A stretch of 5,710 nucleotides of DNA from Spirochaetaceae bacterium (GTDB lineage: Bacteria > Spirochaetota > Spirochaetia > DSM-27196 > PWMO01). Location of the stretch: NCBI GenBank assembly GCA_003558175.1, contig PWMO01000463.1, positions 1-5,710 on the forward strand. Direction: 5' to 3'. A program made the translations under genes and the position numbers. Shown piece after piece: positions 1 through 5,119 of the stretch; position 1 is the first letter of the stretch; every line of letters starts with the position of its first letter. Below the pieces are notes generated by a model that saw only the letters and a list, made by a program, of their open reading frames with translations, ran no database searches and was not told the DNA's origin.

Positions 1-956
1 CAATCGTGCGCGGACTGATCGACTACACGCTCGGGTTCGCTCGCGCCGATGCCGACGTAGTCGATGAACCGGCCGATGATTTCGACCTGATGGATCTCTT
101 CGATAACGGCCAGGATATCGACGCGCAGGAGAACGGCGACATCCGGGATTCCGATCTGCCGGCCGATCTGCCGGCAGACCAGCCGGCCGACCAGGGCCCT
201 CCGGCCGAACAGCCGCCCCCGGCCGACCCGGGGCCGCCGACGGCAGAGGCCCCGTCCGCCGAACCGCTGCCGGACGCGCCTCCGGTTGCAGACGAGCGTT
301 CCTGGATGCTCGACGCCGTCGAGTCGGCCTTCGCGGAGCCCCGTGACGAGGACTCTCTGGTTATGACCGACGCCGGGGCGTGGAGCTTCGTGCTGATCCG
401 CGCCCGCGAGGGGCGCGAACGCGCGCTTCACCGCGCCCTCGAGCGCGAGGCGCAGCAGGATCGTATCGACGCCCGGGTGATGAGCTGGCGCGAAGCCGCC
501 GGCCTCGCCGCCCAGGCGGTCTTCGGGCTGCAGATAGCGTTCTACACCGGGCTTTTCTTCATTGCCACCGCCGCCGTTCTGGTTATCATGAACGCGCTCG
601 TGATCTCGGTGCTGGAGCGCAGCGCCGAGATCGGCACCATGCGCGGCATCGGTGCCGGCACCGGGTTCATCCGGCGGCTGTTCGTTGCCGAATCGCTGCT
701 GCTTACCATGCTCAGCGCCGCGCTGGGGGTGGTGCTCGGCGTTGCCGTTTCGCTGCTTATCGCCCGCACCGGGATTGCGCTCGACAACGAGCTGTTGATC
801 ACGCTCTTTGGCGGAACGGTTATCCGGCCGATTGTAACCGTCAACGCCGTTCTGATGCATCTTGCCATCGCCGCCGTCATTGGATCCCTGGCGTGGATCT
901 ACCCGGTATCGGTTGCCACCGGCATTCAGCCCGCCAGCGCCATGACCGAGGAGTGA
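1..956 (+). CDS. ABC transporter permease, FtsX/MacB (LolC/E-type) family, 3' part with a periplasmic low-complexity insertion
   Basis: This is the C-terminal part of an inner-membrane permease. The frame is open to the left edge, so the GTG at base 6 is probably not the start, and the first membrane helix and most of the periplasmic domain lie outside the window. Counting from that GTG, residues 1-20 look like the late periplasmic domain, 22 to about 110 are an acidic then Pro/Ala/Asp-rich insertion, and 126-175 return to ordinary periplasmic sequence. Three membrane helices follow at about 177-203, 225-253 and 280-304. The cytoplasmic turn after the first of them reads AEIGTMRGIGAG (207-218), the FtsX-family coupling segment that contacts the ATPase. 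The family works as a permease pair with a LolD/MacB-type ATPase, moving lipoproteins, lipids or amphiphiles out of the inner membrane. The next gene starts 4 nt downstream. The family call is firm; the substrate is unknown. Confidence 0.9.
   Translation, partial: IVRGLIDYTLGFARADADVVDEPADDFDLMDLFDNGQDIDAQENGDIRDSDLPADLPADQPADQGPPAEQPPPADPGPPTAEAPSAEPLPDAPPVADERSWMLDAVESAFAEPRDEDSLVMTDAGAWSFVLIRAREGRERALHRALEREAQQDRIDARVMSWREAAGLAAQAVFGLQIAFYTGLFFIATAAVLVIMNALVISVLERSAEIGTMRGIGAGTGFIRRLFVAESLLLTMLSAALGVVLGVAVSLLIARTGIALDNELLITLFGGTVIRPIVTVNAVLMHLAIAAVIGSLAWIYPVSVATGIQPASAMTEE
75..335 (+). other. Acidic and Pro/Ala/Asp-rich insertion in the periplasmic domain of the first permease
   Basis: The sister permease serves as an internal ruler. 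There, the VHGIF strand (glycine 186) and the IAVYV strand (from 219) lie about 33 residues apart. In this permease the equivalent points, RGLI (glycine 3) and SFVLI (from 127), lie about 125 apart, so roughly 90 residues are extra. The extra part opens with the acidic motif DDFDLMDLFDNGQDI (bases 75-119) and runs through a Pro/Ala/Asp/Glu-rich stretch to about base 300. It then returns to helix-like sequence (WMLDAVESAF). It has no predicted membrane segment and should be flexible. The insertion edges are approximate. Confidence 0.7.
153..200 (+). repeat. Four 12-bp tandem units coding for D(L/Q)PA repeats
   Basis: The units are GATCTGCCGGCC (153-164), GATCTGCCGGCA (165-176), GACCAGCCGGCC (177-188) and a decayed GACCAGGGCCCT (189-200). 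They are in frame and encode DLPA, DLPA, DQPA and DQGP. Because the unit is a multiple of three, gain or loss of copies changes the length of the periplasmic linker without breaking the frame. The similar composition downstream to about base 285 suggests older, diverged copies. Confidence 0.8.
948..953 (+). promoter_or_regulatory. Strong ribosome binding site for the second permease
   Basis: GAGGAG lies inside the last two sense codons of the first permease, 7 nt before the ATG at 961. Ribosomes terminating at TGA 954-956 finish next to this site, so translation of the two permeases is probably coupled, which fits equal subunit amounts. The site also supports ATG 961 as the start. Confidence 0.75.
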
Positions 957-960
957 TTGC

Positions 961-2250
961 ATGGTAGCCTATCTCGCACTGCGAAACCTGCTGCTGCAGC
1001 GCAAACGCTACGCCCTGATGGCGGCGGCCGTACTGCTGGGCTTTGCCCTCGTTACCTTGCTCACCGCCTCGGCGCGGGGAGCCATGGACACCGTTCAGAC
1101 CAAAGCGGCGCGTTATTTCTCCGGGCACGTCAGTATCACCGGCTTTCTCGAGGGCCGGCAGCAGATCGAGCAGCCCGGCCCGGTCGTTCAGCAGCTGGTC
1201 AATTCGGATCTTCCCTATCGAACCGTAGCCCCGCGTACCGTCTATTACCGCCAGGACTCGCGCCTCTTCTTCGGCGGTCAGTCCATCCGCCAGCGCCGAC
1301 TGGTGGGTGCGGATTTCGACCTCGAACGGCAGGAGCTCGGAACGCTGGATTTTTCCGCCGGCGGAATCGACCGGATGCAGGGAGAGGAGGGTGAGCACGG
1401 CGTTCTCATCTCCGAGGTTGCCGCCAACCTGCTGGGAGCGCAACTCGGAGACGACGTGCAGCTCTTTCTTACCACCGACGACGGGCAGCCGAACACCGCC
1501 ACGCTCGTGGTGCACGGTATCTTTCGTGAAACCGGCATCTTCGGCTACGTCACCTACATGCGCAGCGCCGACCTCAAGCGGCTGCTGCAACGGCCGCCCG
1601 ATGCCGCCACCGACATCGCGGTGTACGTTCGCCCCGGCACCGACATCCCCGCCGCGGCCGGCGCGGTGCGGCGCCGCCTGGACACCGACTTTCGCGTCTT
1701 TCCCCCGGTCCTGCGCCGCGGCGAGTTCAGCAGCGTGGTGGATCGCAGCGTTGAAGAAGAAACGCTCGCGGTTGTCTCGGTCGACGCACAGCTCGCCGAA
1801 ATCCGGGACCTCGTCGACGCCTTTCTGATGGTTTCAAATTTTGTCGTTGCACTCTTTATGATCATCGTAATGTTTGGTATCTTGAATACGTACCGGGTGC
1901 TTCTCCACCAGCGCACGCGTGAGATCGGTACCATGCGCGCGCTCGGAATGTCGCGCGGCGGCGTCAAGCTGGTCTTTCTGCTCGAAGCCGCAGCCCTCGC
2001 TGTAATCGCCTCGTTGATTGGTTTTCTGCTGGGTGCCGTGATAACATTTCTGGTGGGTTTGATCGATTTTGGGACCGGTCCCGCGGTGGCAATGTTCACC
2101 GAACGCGGCCGGCTGCAGTTCACCATTCGGGTTCAGGCGGTTGCCGTCAATCTTGGCCTGATGGTCGCGGCCGTGCTGTTTGCTGCGTGGGGGCCGGCAC
2201 ATCGGGCCAGCCGGCTCGACCCGGTCGAGGCGCTCAGAAAAAACACCTGA
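961..2250 (+). CDS. ABC transporter permease, FtsX/MacB (LolC/E-type) family, full length
   Basis: This 429-residue inner-membrane permease has the four-helix layout of the MacB/LolCE family: helix 1 at about 17-36, a periplasmic domain at about 37-287, then helices at about 288-311, 337-364 and 393-411. The cytoplasmic turn after helix 2 carries REIGTMRALGMS (320-331), the segment that docks on the ATPase. The C-terminus has the family ending P-x-x-x-A-S-R-L-D-P-V-E-A-L-R (412-426). The start at ATG 961 is supported by GAGGAG 7 nt upstream. It is the natural partner of the permease just upstream but lacks that protein's acidic, proline-rich insertion, so the pair is probably an asymmetric heterodimer like LolC/LolE. 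The LolA-like gene follows after 15 nt. The exact cargo cannot be told; export of lipoproteins, lipids or amphipathic compounds is the family range. Confidence 0.92.
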   Translation: MVAYLALRNLLLQRKRYALMAAAVLLGFALVTLLTASARGAMDTVQTKAARYFSGHVSITGFLEGRQQIEQPGPVVQQLVNSDLPYRTVAPRTVYYRQDSRLFFGGQSIRQRRLVGADFDLERQELGTLDFSAGGIDRMQGEEGEHGVLISEVAANLLGAQLGDDVQLFLTTDDGQPNTATLVVHGIFRETGIFGYVTYMRSADLKRLLQRPPDAATDIAVYVRPGTDIPAAAGAVRRRLDTDFRVFPPVLRRGEFSSVVDRSVEEETLAVVSVDAQLAEIRDLVDAFLMVSNFVVALFMIIVMFGILNTYRVLLHQRTREIGTMRALGMSRGGVKLVFLLEAAALAVIASLIGFLLGAVITFLVGLIDFGTGPAVAMFTERGRLQFTIRVQAVAVNLGLMVAAVLFAAWGPAHRASRLDPVEALRKNT

Positions 2251-2265
2251 CAATCGGGATATCAA

Positions 2266-3081
2266 ATGGGAAACATGACTATGGACAAAAATCAGCAAAA
2301 AAGAGCCGCCGGCGCACTGCTCGCCGTCCTTGCCCTGGCGCTGTTCGCCGGGCTGCCGGCGTACGCACTCGAGGCTCAGCAGCACCAGCAGACGCTCGAG
2401 CGGATTGACCGTGCCATCAACATCCTCGACACCGATCTCTCGGCCGAGTACACCATAGAGAAGCGCGACCCGCGCGGCTCTTCGTCCACCACGGTTGCCG
2501 CCGTCTTCCGCCGCGACAGAACCGAGCAGTTCCTCGTGCTCATTCTCGAGCCCGCGGTAGACAAAGGGCGCGGCTACCTGAAAAGCGGTGACAACATCTG
2601 GCTCTACGATCCGGCCGACCGCACCTTCACCTTTACCAGTGCGCGCGACCGGTTTCAGAACTCGAGCATCCGCACCTCGGACTTCGAGCGCTCCAACTTT
2701 GCCGGCAACTACCGCGTGGTCGGCACCGATTCCGAGCAGCTCGGCCGCTTCGATACCCGGGTACTCGAGCTCGAAGCCACCACCGACCGCGCCGCCTTTC
2801 CACAGGTCAAGCTCTGGGTCTCTGATGACGACCTCGTGCGCAAGCGCGAAGACTACAGTCTCTCCGGCCAGCTTCTGCGCACCACCGCCATCCCCAGCTA
2901 TCAGCGCGTGCGCGACCGCATGGTGCCCGCCCAGATGGTCATCGTCGATCACCTCGTGCATCGCACCGTCGAGGGCCGCCGCGTCTACGAGCGAACCACC
3001 GTCACCGTTCGCAATCCGTCGCTGGCGAGGGTCTCCGACGCCATCTACACCAGAGACTACCTGGAACGCGTTACGAGATGA
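2266..3081 (+). CDS. Secreted LolA-like 'outer membrane lipoprotein-sorting protein' (PF17131-type)
   Basis: The product is a 271-residue periplasmic protein. Residues 1-34 form a Sec signal peptide: KNQQKR, then a hydrophobic core (about 14-30), with cleavage expected after AYA (32-34). The mature part matches what I know of the LolA-like family in order: an early strand with FRRDRTEQFLVLILEP, the GxGYLKxGDNIWLYDP block (about 101-116), SDFxxSNFxGNY (138-149), a KLWVSDDDLVRKREDYSLSG segment, and a C-terminal DAIYTRDYLERV. These proteins have the LolA/LolB half-barrel that shields a lipid chain and usually sit beside RND or FtsX-type ABC transporters. There is no lipobox cysteine, so it is a soluble carrier rather than a LolB-like lipoprotein. 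By count the mature chain is arginine-rich but nearly neutral (about 37 Arg/Lys, 36 Asp/Glu). In-frame ATGs at 2275 and 2281 are alternative starts; GGGA at 2256-2259 favours 2266 and GGGA at 2268-2271 would suit 2281. Confidence 0.88.
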   Translation: MGNMTMDKNQQKRAAGALLAVLALALFAGLPAYALEAQQHQQTLERIDRAINILDTDLSAEYTIEKRDPRGSSSTTVAAVFRRDRTEQFLVLILEPAVDKGRGYLKSGDNIWLYDPADRTFTFTSARDRFQNSSIRTSDFERSNFAGNYRVVGTDSEQLGRFDTRVLELEATTDRAAFPQVKLWVSDDDLVRKREDYSLSGQLLRTTAIPSYQRVRDRMVPAQMVIVDHLVHRTVEGRRVYERTTVTVRNPSLARVSDAIYTRDYLERVTR

Positions 3082-4331
3082 CTCCGGCACACCGGTGGAC
3101 CGCGGCCGCCCCGCGGTTCACGCTGATCCTCCTCTGCCTGTTGCTGGTTTCCGGCACGCTCGCACTCCACGCCGATAACTCAAACGACCTCGATCTCGAC
3201 GACCTTTTCGACGCGGCCGAAGACATCATCAACGACCGCGACGCCGCGCGCGAACCAGACGATCCCGCCGACCCCGACGCTGCGCGCGATCCGGCAGAAG
3301 ACGCCGAACCCGATCTTCTGTCGCGCTTTGACGATCCCGACGACATCGTGGTGCGGGGCAGGGTAACCGCCACCGGCGGCCTCGGCATCGGCTGGAAAGA
3401 CTACCCCGACGTCTCCGATCTCGAAAGCGGCTTCCGCGTCTCGCCGGAGTTCAACTCAAAGTTCCAGCTGTCGTTTGACGCCCGTCCGCACTCGGTGCTA
3501 CGGCTCTACGGCGCGCTCTCCACCGAGATCGACCCTGAAGACCGCCAGTACCAGTTTTCGGACGTCCAGATCGACGAGCTCTTCCTCGACTACACCCTGC
3601 GCGACACCATCTTTGTGCGCGCCGGCCAGCACAAGATGAAGTGGGGCCAGGGGCGCATCTTCACCCCCGGTAACCTCCTGGAAGACAGCGAAGACGGCGC
3701 CGCCATCCGCGTCAGCTTCTCGACCCTGCTCGACGGCGTCTCGCTGGTAACGCTGGCGCAGGAGCAGTTCTTCCCGACGGACGAGACGCAGTCCTGGCGC
3801 CACCTGGCCTACGCCGGTCAGGCCAACCTCGTTGTGGGTCCGGTGCTGTTCACCGCCGGCGGGCGCTTCCAGCGCGACGAGGGGCTGCGTACCCTCGCGT
3901 CCGCCAAGACCGTCATCGGCCGGACCGACCTCTTCACGGACGTCGTCGTCGGCTATGAGGATGAAGAGTACGACCTCCAGACCGTCTCCGGCTTCTACCG
4001 CGAGTGGAACGATCTGCACCTCTACGGCGAGCACACCTACGACGGCAGCGGCGACCGCGACAACGACCACAGCCTGGGCCTTGCGCTCGCGCGGCGGCGC
4101 ATCTTTGGAACGCAGTTTCACCTCGGCGCGGTCTGGGAGCACGCGTTTGTGGACAACTCCGGAACGGTGGTGCCCGGCATCAGCTGGACCCCGTGGCGCT
4201 TTGTCACCGCGCGGCTCGGTTTTCCGGTGGTCTACGGAGCTGAAGACTCACGCTACGTGCTGGACAACGAAGACCCCTACGAGCGGCGGGTGGCCGCTAT
4301 CTTTCAACTGCAGCTTTCAGCCTCTTTCTGA
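3078..4331 (+). CDS. Outer-membrane beta-barrel protein with an acidic periplasmic N-terminal extension
   Basis: This 417-residue protein starts at an ATG overlapping the stop of the LolA-like gene (ATGA, 3078-3081), which implies translational coupling. Residues 1-32 are a signal peptide (core TLILLCLLLVSGTLAL, likely cleavage after LHA). Residues 33 to about 92 are extremely acidic (about 24 Asp/Glu in 60), beginning with NDLDLDDLFDAAEDI (36-50). From about 93 to the end, alternating polar and hydrophobic strands indicate a beta-barrel. Around 179-201 is FVRAGQHKMKWGQG followed by a PGNLL, a pattern seen in several porin-like and DUF1302-like barrels (K/Q...WG.G...P.NLL). The C-terminus FQLQLSASF with terminal Phe is a typical BAM-recognised last strand. 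Its operon place suggests it receives or releases what the ABC pair and LolA-like protein deliver. I cannot assign a named family with certainty; a general porin is the alternative. Confidence 0.82.
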   Translation: MTPAHRWTAAAPRFTLILLCLLLVSGTLALHADNSNDLDLDDLFDAAEDIINDRDAAREPDDPADPDAARDPAEDAEPDLLSRFDDPDDIVVRGRVTATGGLGIGWKDYPDVSDLESGFRVSPEFNSKFQLSFDARPHSVLRLYGALSTEIDPEDRQYQFSDVQIDELFLDYTLRDTIFVRAGQHKMKWGQGRIFTPGNLLEDSEDGAAIRVSFSTLLDGVSLVTLAQEQFFPTDETQSWRHLAYAGQANLVVGPVLFTAGGRFQRDEGLRTLASAKTVIGRTDLFTDVVVGYEDEEYDLQTVSGFYREWNDLHLYGEHTYDGSGDRDNDHSLGLALARRRIFGTQFHLGAVWEHAFVDNSGTVVPGISWTPWRFVTARLGFPVVYGAEDSRYVLDNEDPYERRVAAIFQLQLSASF

Positions 4332-5034
4332 GGCCGCCGCTGCGCTCGTTTTCCAGCACCGTGCCGTCTTTCAGGCGAATGATATGATCGGCAATCGAGA
4401 AGATCTCGCGGTCATGGGTAGAGAAGATGAAGGTGGTGTGCAGTTCGTGGTTGATGCGCTTCATCAGCTCGATGATCTCCTGGCCCGTGCTGCTGTCCAG
4501 GTTGGCGGTGGGCTCGTCGGCCAGCACAATCTGCGGCTGCGTCGCCAGCGCCCGTGCAATCGCCACCCGCTGGCGCTGCCCGCCGGAGAGCTCGTTGGGG
4601 CGGTGCCTGCGCCACTGGGAAAGTCCTACCGATTCGATCAGGTGGTCGATGTGGTCGCGCGCCTCGGCGCGCCGTTTGCGTAGACCGTCTCCTTTGCCCA
4701 GCAGCACCGGAAACTCCACGTTCTCGTACACGTTGAGCACCGGCAGGAGGTTGAACGATTGAAAGATAAAGCCGATGGTTGCGTGGCGCAGCTGCGTAGT
4801 CTCGCGCTCGGAGAGGGCGCCGGTCTCGCGCCCGTCGATACAGACGGTCCCCGACGTCGGCACGTCAATGCAGCCGATCAGGTTCAGAATGGTCGATTTG
4901 CCCGAGCCCGACGGCCCCACAATCGACACAAAGTCTCCCTTCTCAATCTCAAAGCTCACGCCGTTCACCGCGTGAACCTCGGTCTTTCCCATCGGGTAGG
5001 TCTTCCAGACGTTCTGCAGGCTTACAATCGCCAC
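4297..5034 (-). CDS. ABC transporter ATP-binding protein, LolD/MacB-type
   Basis: This cytoplasmic ATPase powers a permease of the FtsX/LolCE type. Numbered from GTG 5034, it has Walker A GPSGSGKST (40-48), Q-loop glutamine 92 in FIFQSFNLLP, signature LSGGQ (149-153), Walker B IVLADE (169-174) with PTANLD after it, and the switch histidine in STHD (207). NLIGCIDVPTSG after Walker A and the PMGKTEVHAVNGVS start are typical of LolD/MacB/YtrE ATPases. All catalytic residues are present, and the length of 245 residues is normal apart from a short basic tail. The frame extends to TTG 5052, but GGAGG lies 5 nt before GTG 5034 and the promoter would start transcription near 5054, so 5034 is the better start. 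It is convergent with the permease operon and overlaps the barrel gene by 35 bp. Partnership with the two permeases is inference from family and proximity. Confidence 0.93.
   Translation of the reverse strand: MAIVSLQNVWKTYPMGKTEVHAVNGVSFEIEKGDFVSIVGPSGSGKSTILNLIGCIDVPTSGTVCIDGRETGALSERETTQLRHATIGFIFQSFNLLPVLNVYENVEFPVLLGKGDGLRKRRAEARDHIDHLIESVGLSQWRRHRPNELSGGQRQRVAIARALATQPQIVLADEPTANLDSSTGQEIIELMKRINHELHTTFIFSTHDREIFSIADHIIRLKDGTVLENERSGGLRKRLKAAVER
4310..4352 (+). terminator. Possible weak intrinsic terminator at the end of the permease/barrel operon
   Basis: An inner hairpin GCCTC (4320-4324)/GAGGC (4330-4334) with a 5-nt loop spans the barrel stop codon. An outer arm GCAGC (4310-4314) pairs with GCTGC (4339-4343), and TTTT follows at 4349-4352. 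The internal loop is unpaired and the T-run is short and set off from the stem, so this is a modest candidate. I see no comparable structure for the minus-strand ATPase; any terminator for it would have to lie inside the barrel gene. Confidence 0.3.
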
Positions 5035-5039
5035 GCGCA

Positions 5040-5044
5040 CCTCC
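5040..5044 (-). promoter_or_regulatory. Ribosome binding site that fixes the ATPase start at GTG 5034
   Basis: On the minus strand GGAGG (5044 down to 5040) lies 5 nt before GTG 5034-5032. No similar site precedes the longer TTG start at 5052. The resulting protein begins (M)AIVSLQNVWKTY, as LolD-type ATPases usually do shortly before the first strand. Confidence 0.65.
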
Positions 5045-5055
5045 ACACTCAACTA

Positions 5056-5084
5056 CAGACACTATAACAGGAAGCTGGCATAAT
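5056..5084 (+). promoter_or_regulatory. Possible sigma-70-like promoter for the PglK-like exporter gene
   Basis: CAGACA (5056-5061, 4 of 6) is followed by a 17-bp spacer and CATAAT (5079-5084, 5 of 6). Transcription would start near 5091, leaving a leader of about 29 nt with a GGTGA site. An alternative -10 TATAAC at 5063-5068 has no recognisable -35 at the right distance. This is weaker than the opposing minus-strand promoter. Confidence 0.4.
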
Positions 5085-5089
5085 GGCAA
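5061..5089 (-). promoter_or_regulatory. Sigma-70-like promoter for the ATPase gene
   Basis: Read on the minus strand: TTGCCA (5089-5084, 5 of 6 to TTGACA), a 17-bp spacer, and TATAGT (5066-5061, 5 of 6 to TATAAT). Transcription would begin near 5054, giving a leader of about 20 nt that contains the GGAGG site. The match and spacing are good for such GC-rich surroundings. It shares its DNA with the opposing promoter. Confidence 0.6.
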
Positions 5090-5099
5090 AACGGCATAA
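5077..5099. repeat. Direct repeat GGCATAA, two copies 16 bp apart
   Basis: GGCATAA occurs at 5077-5083 and again at 5093-5099, both in the divergent control region and on one face-shifted turn and a half of helix. The first copy overlaps the plus -10 and lies in the minus promoter spacer; the second lies just upstream of the minus -35. It could be a regulator site, or chance similarity in a short AT-richer stretch. Confidence 0.3.
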
Positions 5100-5108
5100 C
5101 GATCAAAT

Positions 5109-5113
5109 GGTGA
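5109..5113 (+). promoter_or_regulatory. Ribosome binding site for the PglK-like exporter
   Basis: GGTGA lies 6 nt before ATG 5120. It is only a moderate Shine-Dalgarno match, but the spacing is right. The frame beginning at ATG 5107 runs into TGA at 5125-5127 and cannot be the exporter start. Confidence 0.5.
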
Positions 5114-5119
5114 ACCCCA

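Noticed and set aside
6..8. GTG at base 6 as the true start of the first permease
   Set aside because: The frame is open to the edge, the product would lack the first membrane helix and most of the periplasmic domain, and no ribosome site can be seen in the five bases before it.
1831..1900. AT-richer patch inside the second permease
   Set aside because: It encodes the Phe/Ile/Met-rich second membrane helix, which explains the composition; the frame is intact and there is no sign of insertion.
1834..3090. Long open frame (418 codons) on the minus strand
   Set aside because: It lies antisense to two well-supported genes (second permease and LolA-like protein), has no recognisable domain, and its composition is that of a shadow frame in GC-rich DNA.
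3498..4142. Minus-strand open frame of 214 codons rich in Val, Glu and Gly
   Set aside because: It is fully antisense to the barrel gene, and the Val/Glu/Gly-rich low-complexity product is what reverse reading of Asp/Thr/Arg codons gives.
3832..4683. Plus-strand open frame of 283 codons running across the convergent overlap
   Set aside because: Its first half is the wrong frame of the barrel gene (Ser/Thr/Pro-rich) and the second half is antisense to the ATPase; no domain spans it.
5050..5052. TTG as the ATPase start (251 codons)
   Set aside because: There is no Shine-Dalgarno site before it, and the likely transcription start near 5054 would leave almost no leader; GTG 5034 with GGAGG is better.
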